A DNA stretch of 64,000 nucleotides from the NCBI GenBank assembly GCA_963700745.1, contig CAVOYT010000003.1, positions 124,001 to 188,000 on the forward strand, written 5' to 3'. The position numbers and the translations under genes were made by a program. Positions 17,152-26,567 of the stretch are shown here, in pieces. This DNA comes from UBA10649 sp963700745 (lineage in GTDB: Bacteria > Actinomycetota > Actinomycetes > S36-B12). Each line of letters opens with the position of its first letter. The first letter of the stretch is position 1. Under the pieces are notes generated by a model. The model did no database searches, was not told the DNA's origin, and saw nothing but the letters and a program-made list of their open reading frames with translations.

Positions 17152-18710
17152 GACACCCTCACCGGGGTCCCGGAGATCGCGATCTGCTCGCCTGCCGGCG
17201 CCGTTGCACCGTCGAGCGAAGTCACGACCGTGGCTCCTGCCGGCGCCGGGATCGAGCCGACTGAGCCGTCGTCGGTGTAGGCGACATAGAACGGGACCTG
17301 GTCACGATCGAAGTTGCACAGCACAGCGACTCCTGTCGTCGAGCATCCGCTGAACGTCGACCCTACGACCCAGTCCCGCGTGGCGGCATACGCGCGGGTG
17401 GCGAGGTAGCCGTTCCACATCTGGATGCCGAGCAGCCGGTACTCCGGGGTCCAGGCGTACCAGTAGCTGCGCGCGATGCCGAAGCGCAGGGAGTCCAGGT
17501 AGGTGCGGGAGACATATGCCGGGATCTCGGCGTCCGGGATGGTCCGGGCGGGCTCGCCGGTGCCCGGGCTGGTGATCCCGTAGTTGATCTCGGTCTCCCA
17601 GATCGGCTTCGTTGGCGCCTTCGCGATCCGTAGGGCGACCTTCATCATGCCCAGTAAGTAGGTCCGATCCCTCGGCGTTCCCGTCGACGTCGGGTACAGG
17701 TGGACCGAGAACGCGTCGATCGGCCAGCCGAACACACCCAGCGCGGTCAGGTACTCGGGGTAGAACTCCGTGAAGCCCTTGATCCAGCGGGAGCCGGTGG
17801 ACGCGGCGACCACGGTTGCGCCGGGCTGCGCCGCCTTGATGACCGCGTACGCCCGGGCGGTGAGGTCCGCCATGAGCTCGGGGGTCCCACGCCAGAACTC
17901 CGAGATGTTCGCCTCGTTCCAGATCTGGTAGGCACCGATGCGACCGCCGTATCTGGTCACCACCGCCCGCACGTACTCCTCGAAGAGGACGGGATCGGTC
18001 ATCGGCATGGACGACCCGGTCCCGGCGAACTCACTCCCCGGAGCCGGTCCGATGGCCGCCCACTCGGGAGTGCCGCCGAGTACCAGCAGGACCTCCTGGC
18101 CGGCTGACTCCGCGGCTGCGACTGCTCGGTCCAGGGCTCGCCACGAGTACGTCCCCCGGGAGCGCTCGATCTGGTTCCACGACGTGGATGTGTCCCAGAG
18201 CCGGACCGTCCCCGCGAACTCCGGCGTCCCGGCGACGGGATGGTTGCCGAAGAGCGACCCGGTCACCAGCACTCCCGACTCCGGGATGTCGGCGTTGTCG
18301 GGTGCAGTGGGCCGATAGGGGTTGGTGATGCGGACGCTCGTGGTCTTGACCTGGGGCTCGAGCCCCTTCCCGGTCACGGTCACCCGCAGCCACACCCGGC
18401 CGGTCGACTCCCCCGTTTCGACGTTGAACGACTTGCGCCCGTCTGGGGCGACGCGCCACGTCGACAGGCTCACGAACGTGACTCCGTCGCGGGACGCGGA
18501 CAGGCGGCCGGTGCGCCTGACCGAAGTCGTCACCGGCGGAACGGTGACCTCCAGGGGGAACGCGCTGAACGCCGGAGCCGTGTCCGGAGCGGTGAGCACG
18601 ATGGGCGGCCGCCGGGCATCCGTCGTCGATCGTGCGGGAGACGCCCCTGCCGCCAGCATCAGCAGGGCCACGCCCAGGACCAAGGCAGAGCGCCGGGACA
18701 GTCGCATCAT
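17148..18710 (-). CDS. secreted glycoside hydrolase-like protein, clan A TIM barrel
   Basis: A 520-residue, unbroken protein. The signal peptide (MMRLSRRSALVLGVALLML then AAGASPARS) is followed by an Ig-like beta domain to about residue 135. A TIM barrel of the GH clan A type (GH5/GH39-like) follows. The acid/base Glu is likely in AYQIWNEANISEFW near residue 265 and the nucleophile Glu in TKPIWETEINYG near residue 365. It should act outside the cell on a polysaccharide or glycoside that cannot be named. It is coupled by 4-base overlaps to the ABM gene upstream and the VOC gene downstream, an unusual setting for a secreted enzyme. The start could also be 18707. Confidence 0.82.
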   Translation of the reverse strand: MMRLSRRSALVLGVALLMLAAGASPARSTTDARRPPIVLTAPDTAPAFSAFPLEVTVPPVTTSVRRTGRLSASRDGVTFVSLSTWRVAPDGRKSFNVETGESTGRVWLRVTVTGKGLEPQVKTTSVRITNPYRPTAPDNADIPESGVLVTGSLFGNHPVAGTPEFAGTVRLWDTSTSWNQIERSRGTYSWRALDRAVAAAESAGQEVLLVLGGTPEWAAIGPAPGSEFAGTGSSMPMTDPVLFEEYVRAVVTRYGGRIGAYQIWNEANISEFWRGTPELMADLTARAYAVIKAAQPGATVVAASTGSRWIKGFTEFYPEYLTALGVFGWPIDAFSVHLYPTSTGTPRDRTYLLGMMKVALRIAKAPTKPIWETEINYGITSPGTGEPARTIPDAEIPAYVSRTYLDSLRFGIARSYWYAWTPEYRLLGIQMWNGYLATRAYAATRDWVVGSTFSGCSTTGVAVLCNFDRDQVPFYVAYTDDGSVGSIPAPAGATVVTSLDGATAPAGEQIAISGTPVRVS

Positions 18711-19033
18711 GGCGAAGCCGCCCCCTCGTCAGGCGTCGAGCCGTAGTCCCGCTCCACATTCGCCACGGTAACCCGGTATGCCTCGTAAAGCTCCGTGATC
18801 CCGCGCCGCTGGGCCTCGGCGTGCTCCACGTGCGCCTTCCAGTCCCGCACCGAGGCTTCGTCGGTGAAGTACGCGACAGTGACGCCCTCACGTGTTCGCG
18901 GATCCCGGACGCTGGTCATCTCCACGAACCCCGGGTGGTCCCTCACCAGTTCGACCATGCGCGCCGACAGCGCCTCGTACTCGGCGTCATGGGACGGCGT
19001 GCGGCGTGAGGTGAAGATCACGACGACACTCAC
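18707..19033 (-). CDS. antibiotic biosynthesis monooxygenase (ABM) domain protein
   Basis: A 108-residue dimeric alpha-beta-barrel protein. MSVVVIFTSRRTPSHDAEYE is followed by HPGFVEMTSVRDP, typical of ABM, and DEASVRDWKAHVEHAEAQR, the usual Trp-containing helix. Small heme- or flavin-free oxygenases and many unknowns share this fold. GTG start at 19033 overlaps the stop of the SRPBCC gene (GTGA); its own TGA overlaps the glycosidase ATG. Confidence 0.85.
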   Translation of the reverse strand: MSVVVIFTSRRTPSHDAEYEALSARMVELVRDHPGFVEMTSVRDPRTREGVTVAYFTDEASVRDWKAHVEHAEAQRRGITELYEAYRVTVANVERDYGSTPDEGAASP

Positions 19034-19502
19034 GTCTGAGCCTTTTCGACGTACTCCTTCAACCGCACGAGGGTCTTGGCGACAGCCACCTGGTTGTTCG
19101 CATAGGCGTTGATGAGCAGCAGCGACGGCGGGAAGAGGGCCGTCCGGCCATCGAAGGTCTCAGTGACGCGAGTCGACGTCTCGTCGATCGGCTCAAGCTC
19201 GTACCTCCAGCGATGCCGGTTGAAGTGGCACCACGCGATCAGCCGGCCCTCCTCGAACTCCACGACGGTGTTGTCGGTCCGGTACGGCACCTTGATCCGC
19301 ACGCCCATGCCGAAGTGGGCCCCCATGGAGAGGCGCTCGGGGCCGGAGGCGTCCCCTGAAGGGTGCCGGAGCCGTCGAAGCGCTCGTGCTGATCAGGGTC
19401 GGCGAGCACATCGAAGATGGTCGATGCGGGTGCGGCGATGTCGATCCGGGCGGCCTTGGCCCACCGGGAGCCGGTGTCGACGATCTCTGCTCGGGTGCTC
19501 AC
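19030..19502 (-). CDS. SRPBCC family protein (one frameshift)
   Basis: START/Bet v 1-like (SRPBCC) protein of about 155 residues. Seen: VSTRAEIVDTGSRW at the start, DIAAPASTIFDVLADPDQHE, then MGAHFGMGVRIKVPYRTDN, FEEGRLIAWCHF and TETFDGRTALFPPSLLL. An indel near 19350-19375 separates the halves. These proteins bind hydrophobic ligands. First gene of the coupled unit SRPBCC - ABM - glycosidase - VOC. GTG start at 19502 is set by a TAGGGT box 7 bases upstream that overlaps the divergent promoter of the carotenoid gene. Confidence 0.82.
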
Positions 19503-19509
19503 GCAACCA

Positions 19510-19515
19510 ACCCTA
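19510..19515 (-). promoter_or_regulatory. -10 box of leaderless promoter (SRPBCC operon)
   Basis: TAGGGT on the minus strand, 7 bases before the GTG at 19502. It shares two bases with the plus-strand box at 19514-19519. Confidence 0.65.
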
Positions 19516-19519
19516 GACT
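19514..19519 (+). promoter_or_regulatory. -10 box of leaderless promoter (cruF-like operon)
   Basis: TAGACT, 7 bases before the GTG at 19527. The two divergent start codons are only 24 bases apart, so the promoters are back to back and cannot both be open at once. Confidence 0.7.
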
Positions 19520-19526
19520 CGACGAC

Positions 19527-20405
19527 GTGAGCGTCAGGGTCTATACGGGACCGCACTCGAATCGAGGCGGCGGCCCCTCGGGGTGGATCACCTACCTGCC
19601 ATGGGGGTTCGCCGCTCTCACGATCCTCGGGCAGATCGTGTGGGTGCTGGTCGGCGACCAGAGCCGGACGGCGCTCAGCATCCTGACTGTCGTGACCTTC
19701 TTCCTCGCCAGCGCGAGCCACGCCTTCCTGAGCCGGGGTGCCGGATGGGCGGCCGCCTTCCTCGGCATCTCCCTCGGCTTCGGCTGGTTCATCGAACGCC
19801 TCGGACTGGCCACGTCCTTCCCCTTCGGCACCTACGAGTACTCGTCAGCGCTCGGCCTGACCATCGCCGGTGTCCCAGTCGTGATCCCCCTGGCCTGGGC
19901 GATGATGGCCTACCCCTGCCTGCTCGGCCGCCCAACGGCTGTCCACCACGGCCCTCGGCACCGCCCTCCTCGGCGGCTGGCTGCTGGCCGCCTGGGACCT
20001 GTTCCTCGACCCCCAGATGGTGGGCCAGGGCTACTGGACGTGGGCGGACGCCGGCTGGGCGCTTCCCGGGATCCCCGGGATCCCGCTGCAGAACTACCTC
20101 GGGTGGTTCCTCAGCGCCATGGTCCTGATGTGGCTGCTGGACCGCCTGCCGCGCAAGGTGGCCTCGGACGCGGTTCCGACGACACTGCTGACCTGGGTGT
20201 TCGCGTCCAACATCCTGGCGAACCTGGTGTTCTTCGGTCGGCCCGGCGTCGCGATCTGGGGAGGCGTGGCGATGGGACTCGTCATGGTTCCGTACCTCTG
20301 GCGATCTGTGGAGCCAGCCGACATGGTGACCTCGCGGACGGTCCGCTCGCTGGTGACCGCGAGCACGCTGACCGCCGCCGCGCATCGCCGTGCACACGGC
20401 AGTGA
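19527..20405 (+). CDS. cruF: carotenoid biosynthesis protein, CruF-like (DUF422), frameshifted
   Basis: Integral membrane protein with about seven helices. CruF-type enzymes hydrate the psi end group of carotenoids (C-1',2' hydratase). Seen: SGWITYLPWGFAALTILG, FGWFIERLGLATSFPFG, TYEYSSALG, VPVVIPLAWAMMAYPC, WDLFLDPQMVGQGYWTW and PGIPLQNYLGWFL, the usual DUF422 motifs. A break near 19925 and another near the end are assumed. The end at 20405 is inferred from a GTGA overlap with the following glycosyltransferase. First gene of a carotenoid tailoring operon with a glycosyltransferase and a CrtD-like desaturase. Confidence 0.83.
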   Translation: MSVRVYTGPHSNRGGGPSGWITYLPWGFAALTILGQIVWVLVGDQSRTALSILTVVTFFLASASHAFLSRGAGWAAAFLGISLGFGWFIERLGLATSFPFGTYEYSSALGLTIAGVPVVIPLAWAMMAYPCLLGRPTAVHHGPRHRPPRRLAAGRLGPVPRPPDGGPGLLDVGGRRLGASRDPRDPAAELPRVVPQRHGPDVAAGPPAAQGGLGRGSDDTADLGVRVQHPGEPGVLRSARRRDLGRRGDGTRHGSVPLAICGASRHGDLADGPLAGDREHADRRRASPCTRQ

Positions 20406-21483
20406 ACCTGAAGCACCTGCGCCGTCCGTCCCCCGACGCACCGGAGGTCGTCGAGCCGGTCACCGTGCTGATCCCCGCGCGCGACGAGGCCGCTCACGTC
20501 GAGGCGACGGTCCGCTCGGTGCTCGCCCAGACCGGGGTGCCCGACCTGTCCGTCGTCGTGCTGGACGACGATTCCGACGATGCCACCGCCGCCATCGTGC
20601 GCCGGCTGGCCGAGCAGGACCCCCGACTGCGCCTGGCGGTCGGCACCGAGCCGCCTCCGCCGGGGTGGCTCGGCAAGCCGTGGGCCTGCCATCGGCTGGC
20701 GATCGATGCCCGGGCTCGGCGCTCGTCTTCGTCGACGCCGACGTCGTCCTCCTTCCCCACGCCGTGCGGGCAGTGGTCGACACCCTCCGGGCCGGTGCCT
20801 TCGCCATGGTCGCGCCCTACCCTCGACAGGTCGCCGACTCCTGGCTCGAACGACTCGTGCAGCCGCTCGTGACCTGGTCATGGGTCGCGACCGATGCCGC
20901 TGCGGTGGGCGGAGACCTCCACCCGGCCGTCGCTGTCCGCTGCAAACGGGCAGTTCCTCGCCGTCGACACGATCGCCTACCGGTCGGTGGGGGGCCATGG
21001 CGCCGTGCGCGACCAGGTCATCGAGGATGTCGCGCTCATGCGCGCCCTGAAGAGGGCGGGGCATCACACCGCCACCGTGGACGGGTCGCACCTGGCCACC
21101 TGCCGGATGTACGAAGGCGCGGACGCTGTCGTGGCCGGCTATGGCAAGTCGCTGTGGTCCGCCTTCAACGGGGCCGCCGGGTCGGTGGCCGTGTGCACCC
21201 TGCTGGGCACGGCCTACGTCGTGCCTCCCTTGGCGGCGGTGGCCGCCCGCGACCGGCGAACCCGCGTCATCGGCGCACTGGGCTACGCCGCCGGTGTCGC
21301 CAGCCGAGCCATGGTCGCCCGACGCACCGGCGAGCGAATCATTCCGGACGCAGCCGGCCAGCCGGCATCGATCGCGGCCTTCGTCGCCCTCAGCATCGTG
21401 TCCTGGCAGCGCCACCTCGGCCGGGACGAACTCCTGGAAGGGGCGGCCCGTCGCCATCGCCGCCGAGCGGGAACCACCGATGA
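20402..21483 (+). CDS. family 2 glycosyltransferase, carotenoid-linked (frameshifted)
   Basis: GT2 family glycosyltransferase, likely transferring a sugar to the hydroxylated carotenoid (CruG-like role). Seen: VEPVTVLIPARDEAAHVEAT near the start, LSVVVLDDDSDDATA, a metal-binding ALVFVDADVVLL, then FLAVDTIAYRSVGGHGAV and VIEDVALMRALKRAGH (ED motif), and C-terminal membrane helices. Frame breaks lie near 20705, 20930 and 21440. The GTG start overlaps cruF and the TGA overlaps the desaturase ATG (ATGA), so all three genes are coupled. The sugar donor is not predictable. Confidence 0.83.
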
Positions 21484-22989
21484 CCGGCAACGGCGGCACA
21501 CCGAGGGACGTCGTCGTCATCGGCGCGGGTGCCGGCGGCATGGCCGTCGCCGCCCGGCTCGCCGTGCGCCGGCACCGCGTGACGGTCCTCGAGCAGTCCG
21601 GAACCTACGGCGGCAAGCTGGCCACCTACCGCCGCGACGGATTCGCGTTCGACACCGGCCCGAGCCTGTTCACCCTGCCAGCGGTGTACCGGGACCTGTT
21701 CCTCAAGACGGGCGGCCCGCTCGAGGAGGCGGTCGACCTGCAGCCCGTGGAGCCGGCCTTCGGCTACCACTTCGCGGACGGCTCCTCGGTGACGATTCCG
21801 GGCGTCGACCCCGCCAAGGCGGCCGGCGCCTTCGGATCGGCCTTCGGCGGCAGCGCCGAGGAGGACTGGCGCCGTCTCATCGATCGCGGCGGACAGATGT
21901 GGCGCATCACCAGGGAGCCCTTCCTGCAGTCGCCTCTGGAGGGCTGGCACACCCTCCTGCGACTGGCCAACCCGTCGGACATGCGGACGGTTGCGCCGTT
22001 CACCTCCCTGCGTGACCTCGGCCACGAGTACCTCGCGGACTGGCGCCTGCGCCAGGTCCTCGATCGGTACGCCACCTACTCCGGCTCCGATCCCGCGCAA
22101 GGCACCGGCCGTGTTCGCCACCGTCCCGTACATGGAGCAGACGTTCGGAGCGTGGCACCTCGGCGGTGGACTCGGGACGCTCGCGGACGCGCTCGCACTC
22201 AGGTGCGAGGAGCGCGGCGTGACGATGCGATTCGACTGCGACGTCGAGCGCGTCCTGGTTCGCGACGGGCGCGCGCGTGGGGTCCGCCTGGTGGATGGGG
22301 AGACCATCGAGGCGGACATCGTCGTCGCCAACGCGGATGCCCACCACGTGTACACCGACCTCGTCAACGATCCTCGCGCCCGCAAGGTGGCGCGCGACCT
22401 CGCGAAGGCCGCTCCCGCTCTGTCCGGCTTCGTCCTGCTGCTCGCGGTGCGGGGCCGCACCCCCGGGATTCGTCACCACAACGTGTGGTTCCCGGCGCAC
22501 TACGACGACGAGTTCGATGCGATCTTCGGCCGCCAGCCGCACCCGGCCTCGGATCCTGCGATCTACGTCTGCGTGCCGGACGACGACCGCATGCGGCCCG
22601 ATCAGGACAGCGAGGCGTGGTTCGTGCTCGTCAACGCCCCTCGCAACGGGACGGACCCACGCCACTGTGTCGACTGGGACGCCCCTGGACGGGCCGAGTC
22701 CTACGCCGACCACCTGCTGGCCAGGCTCGCCGAACGCGGGATCGACGTCCGCGAGCGGATCATGTGGCGGGAGATCCGGAGCCCCGCCGACCTCGAGCGG
22801 TCGACGCGGGCGCCCGGCGGTTCCATCTACGGGACGTCGAGCAACGGCTCCCGCGCGGCCTTCCAGCGGCCCGCCAACCAGTCCCCCATCCCGGGCCTGT
22901 ACCTCGTGGGCGGCTCATCCCATCCCGGCGGCGGCCTGCCTCTGGTCGGAATGGGCGCGGAGATCGTCGCCGGGCTGATCGGTCGCTAG
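21480..22989 (+). CDS. phytoene desaturase-family oxidoreductase, CrtD-like (one frameshift)
   Basis: FAD-dependent CrtI-family oxidoreductase of about 502 residues. The FAD-binding N-terminus is VVVIGAGAGGMAVAARLAV, followed by YGGKLATYRRDGFAFDTGPS. After one inserted base near 22098 come FATVPYMEQTFGAWHLGGGL and the C-terminal LYLVGGSSHPGGGLPLVGMG. The main desaturase crtI is elsewhere (26568), so this second copy, placed with cruF and a glycosyltransferase, is best read as a C-3',4' desaturase (CrtD) acting on the hydroxylated end. CrtO- or diapocarotenoid-type oxidation is possible. It converges on the antiporter gene, both stops lying in one CTAG. Confidence 0.82.
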
Positions 22990-24479
22990 CGCGGGTCGAG
23001 CCATCGCGCCAGCCGGCCCCGACGGGCGACGTCGCGGATCCGCTCCTCCGCGGCGACCCGCGTCTGCTCGGTCGTGACCATGAGCACCCGGTCGCCCGGC
23101 CTGAAGCGGGTGTGCACATCCGGCACGATGGCGGTCTCCCCGCGCACGATGAGGGCGATGACCGCCCCCTCGGGCAGGCCGACCTCGGTCACGAAGGTGC
23201 CGATCATGGCGGAGCCGGCCGGCACGTCGATGCCGAGGACCTGGGCATTCATCCCGTCGAGAGGGGCACTCTCCAGCTCCAGCTCGACGGCCTCGTCCGG
23301 CTTCACGACCCCCAGGCGCATGCCCGGCCCAACGGATCAGCGGCACCTGGACGATGGTGAGGATGAGCACGACGATCAGCGTGACGTCGAAGACCAGCTG
23401 GGCCCCGACGACGCCGAGCCCCAGGGGAATGGCGGCGAAGACGATCGGCACGGCGCCACGCAGCCCCGCGATCGAGGCGAAGGCGATCGTCGCACACGGC
23501 AGCCGGAACGGCAGCGAGGGAGACCAGCGAGGCCGCCGGCCTCGCGACGATGAGGATCAGCCCGGAGACGACCAGCGCGCAGCGGGATCTCCGCAGGCAA
23601 GGAGCCGACGTCGGCCAGCGCGCCCAGCATGAAGAACAGCCCGATCTCCGCGATCCAGGCCAGGCCGTCCGCGAAGCCGACGATCGAACGCCGGTGCGGC
23701 AGCCGGGCCGCCGACCCGATCATGACGGCCGAGACGTACACGGCTAGGAAGCCCGACGAGTGGAGGACGTCGGCCAGTCCGTACGCGCCGATCGACAGGG
23801 CGAGCGCGGCGATCGGGTAGAGGCCCACCGCAGGCAGGGCCAGGCGCGGCAGCAGCCATCGACCGGCGAAGCCGACGCCGATGCCGACGATGGCTCCGCC
23901 GATGAGCTCTCCAACGACGAGGAGCGGGATCTGCCACCACGGCGTGGTGTCGAAGGCACCACTGGACACGATCGACACCAGCACGACGACGGGCGCGTCG
24001 TTGAAGCCTGCCTCGGCCTCGAGCAGCGTCCGCACGCGGCTCGAGATGCGCATGCGGCGCATCACGGAGAACATCGCCGCGGCGTCGGTGGCGGCGAGCA
24101 CGGCGCCGATGATGATCGCGTTCTGCACGGTGATGTCGAAGACCATGACGAGCGGCACGGCCACGACCATGATGCTCACGGCGACGCCGACCGAGGCAAG
24201 GGTGATCGACGGCCACATCACCGGGCGCAGCTGGTCCAGCCGAGTGGTCAGCCCGCCCTGCGCGAGGATGAGGACGAGCGCCGAGTAGCCGAGCACCGTG
24301 GCGAGCTGGGCGTCCTGCACATGCAGGGCCGGGAAGACCGAGCCCAGCAGGAGTCCGAGCAGCAGGTAGAGGAGCAGGCCGGGCACGCCGAGCCGACCCG
24401 CCAGCCGCACGCCGACGACGGACACGAGCACGATCACGGCGCCGATCAGCAGTACCGGCGCCAGGTCCTCGAGCGTCAT
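22986..24479 (-). CDS. CPA1-type cation/proton antiporter with C-terminal TrkA-C-like domain (frameshifted)
   Basis: Monovalent cation/H+ antiporter of the NhaP2/CvrA type with about 12 helices. It starts MTLEDLAPVLLIGAVIVLVS. The transport-site region is AVLAATDAAAMFSVMRRM, where the ATDAA motif bears the conserved Asp, then EAGFNDAPVVVLVSIV. A soluble domain follows (LESAPLDGMNAQVLGIDV, FRPGDRVLMVTT), resembling RCK/TrkA-C. Frame breaks near 23575-23490 and 23325 are assumed. GGGGGGAA precedes the start. Likely role: K+ or Na+ and pH homeostasis. Convergent with the CrtD-like gene. Confidence 0.85.
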
Positions 24480-24499
24480 CGCATTCCCCCCGGCCGCAC

Positions 24500-25393
24500 C
24501 TAGCCGGTTGACGCGCCGAGTCCGAGTGCCTCGTACACCTCGATCGTGGACTGCGACCGGTTCAGTGTGTAGAAGTGCAGGCCAGGGGCACCGAGGTCGA
24601 GCAGGCGCTGGCACATCTCGCAGCCACCTCGATGCCGAGTTGCGTGACCGCCGCCGCGTCGTCGGCGATCGCGTGGAACCGCTCGGCCAGATCCGCGGGG
24701 AACTGAGCACCGGACAGGGCCGCGAATCGCTCGATCTGCGCCACGTTCGTCACCGGCATGATGCCCGGGACGATCGGCATCGTGCAGCCGTGCGCCGCGG
24801 AACGCTCGACGAGGCGCTCGTAGTCCTCGACCCGGAAGAACAGCTGGGTGATGGCGAACTCCGCCCCGGCCTGCTGCTTCATCGCCAGGACCCGGGCGTC
24901 CTGGTCGAGGTCGGTCGACTCGGGGTGACCCTCGGGGAAGGCCGCGACCCCGACGCTGAAGGACCCCAGGGAACGGATGAGCTCCACCAGATCGACCGCG
25001 TGCTCGAGGCCGCCCGGATGCGGTTGCCACGCGGAGCCCAGTCCGGCTCGGCGGGTCGCCGCGAAGCGCGAGCATGGTGTTGACGCCCACGTCGGCGTAC
25101 TGCCCGATCACGTCGCGCAGCTCGTCACGGCTGGCCCCGACGCAGGTGAGGTGCGCGACCGGCCTCAGCGTGGTGTCCTCGGCGATCCGGCCGGTGAGGC
25201 GCACGGTGCGGTCCTGCGTGGATCCGCCGGCCCCGTACGTCACGGACACGAAGGTGGGCTTGAGCGCCTCGATCTCGCGGACGGTCTGCCACAGCACGCG
25301 CTCGCCCTCGTCGGTCTTGGGCGGGAACAGCTCGAACGAGAAGGAACGCTGCCCACGCGAGAGGACCTGCCCCAGGGCGTCCTTGGCATCCAT
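24500..25393 (-). CDS. metF: methylenetetrahydrofolate reductase (frameshifted)
   Basis: Reduces 5,10-methylene-THF to 5-methyl-THF for methionine synthesis, using FAD. TIM-barrel segments are FSFELFPPKTDEGERVLWQT, TFVSVTYGAGGSTQDRTVRL, HLTCVGASRDELRDVIGQY, MLALRGDPP, SVGVAAFPEGHPES, FAITQLFFRVEDYERLV and IVPGIMPVTNVAQIERFA, all diagnostic. Frame breaks near 25080 and 24625 are assumed. The ATG at 25393 lies 6 bases after a TACTCT box, favouring it over GTG 25399. Divergent from crtE. The metF - polyprenyl synthase neighbourhood is conserved in actinobacteria. Confidence 0.93.
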   Translation of the reverse strand: MDAKDALGQVLSRGQRSFSFELFPPKTDEGERVLWQTVREIEALKPTFVSVTYGAGGSTQDRTVRLTGRIAEDTTLRPVAHLTCVGASRDELRDVIGQYADVGVNTMLALRGDPPSRTGLRVATASGRPRARGRSGGAHPFPGVLQRRGRGLPRGSPRVDRPRPGRPGPGDEAAGRGGVRHHPAVLPGRGLRAPRRAFRGARLHDADRPGHHAGDERGADRAIRGPVRCSVPRGSGRAVPRDRRRRGGGHATRHRGGCEMCQRLLDLGAPGLHFYTLNRSQSTIEVYEALGLGASTG

Positions 25394-25399
25394 GGGCAC

Positions 25400-25405
25400 A
25401 GAGTA
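25400..25405 (-). promoter_or_regulatory. -10 box of leaderless promoter (metF)
   Basis: TACTCT on the minus strand, 6 bases before the ATG at 25393. Confidence 0.6.
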
Positions 25406-25432
25406 CGGGTCGGCTGATCTCCGGATTGGCCC

Positions 25433-25438
25433 TAGGCT
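25433..25438 (+). promoter_or_regulatory. -10 box of leaderless promoter (crtE operon)
   Basis: TAGGCT, 6 bases before the GTG at 25445. The divergent metF box is 27 bases away, so the -35 regions overlap. Confidence 0.65.
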
Positions 25439-25444
25439 CGGACC

Positions 25445-26536
25445 GTGACCGACGCCAGCCTCGCCTCACCCCTCGACGTCGCCGACCTTCGGACGCGGGT
25501 GCAGAGCGTCGTGGACGAGGTGCTCGCGTACCAGTCCGGTGTCCTCGCAGGGGTCAGCGATGACCTCGCCCCCATGATGGAGGCGCTCACGGACCTGCTG
25601 GCCGGCGGCAAGCGGCTGCGGCCGGCGTTCGCGTACTGGGGCTGGCGTGGAGCCGGCGGCGACGACCGCGACGACGACGCCGCTCTCCGCGCGAGCCGCT
25701 GCCCTCGAGTTCCTGCAGGCCTGCGCCCTCATCCACGACGACGTGATGGACGGCTCCGACACCCGTCGCGGACTGCCGGCCGCGCACCGCCGGTTCGCCG
25801 GGGTGCACCGCGAGGCCGGGTGGCTGGGCTCGCCCGAGACGTTCGGGATCGGGGCGGCGATCCTGCTCGGCGACCTGTGCCTGTCGTGGGCCGACGAGGC
25901 TGCTGCTCACCTGCGGGCTTCGACCCGACGCCCTCGGCCGCGCCAAGGCCGTCTACGACGAGATGCGCACCGAGCTGATGGCCGGCCAGTACCTCGACCT
26001 GCTCGAGCAGGCCCGCGGCGGCGGCTCGGTCGAGCGGGCCCTGACGGTCGTCCGCTACAAGTCGGCCAAGTACACGATCGAGCGGCCCCTGCACCTGGGC
26101 GCGGCCCTGGCCGGCGCTGGCTCCGGCCGTCGTCGACGCCTACTCCGGCTACGGGCTGCCGCTCGGCGAGGCCTTCCAGCTGCGCGACGACATCCTCGGG
26201 GTGTTCGGCGACCCCGCCGAGACCGGGAAGCCGGCCGGCGACGACCTGCGCGAGGGCAAGCGCACGGTGCTGATCGCCATCGCGGTGGAGCGCAGCACGC
26301 CCGCCCAGGCCGAGGTCGATCCGCCGACATCTCGGGCGACCCCGGGCTCGACGCCGACGGCGTCGAGGCGCTGCGCGAGATCATCGAGGCCACCGGTGCC
26401 CTCGCCCACACCGAGGCGCTGATCGACGAGCTGCTCGACACGTCGCTGGCGGCCCTGACGACCACCGACCTCGACCCGCAGGCGCGCGAGGTCCTCGACC
26501 GGCCTTGCCTATGCCGCCACCCGGAGGACCGTCTGA
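25445..26536 (+). CDS. crtE: geranylgeranyl diphosphate synthase (polyprenyl synthetase), frameshifted
   Basis: Trans-isoprenyl diphosphate synthase that builds GGPP from IPP and allylic diphosphates. The first Asp-rich motif is in ACALIHDDVMDGSDTRRG (DDxxD), the second in GEAFQLRDDILGVFGDP. GGKRLRPAFAYWGW near residue 55 binds IPP. Five breaks (about 25650, 25910, 26115, 26315, 26505) split it; the corrected end reads LAYAATRRTV with TGA at 26534-26536. First gene of the plus-strand block crtE - crtI - mannosyltransferase - crtB, so it very likely feeds carotenoids, although homologues also serve other prenyl lipids. Confidence 0.9.
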
Positions 26537-26567
26537 TGCCAAGGTCATGCGAGGACGAGGTCATGCG

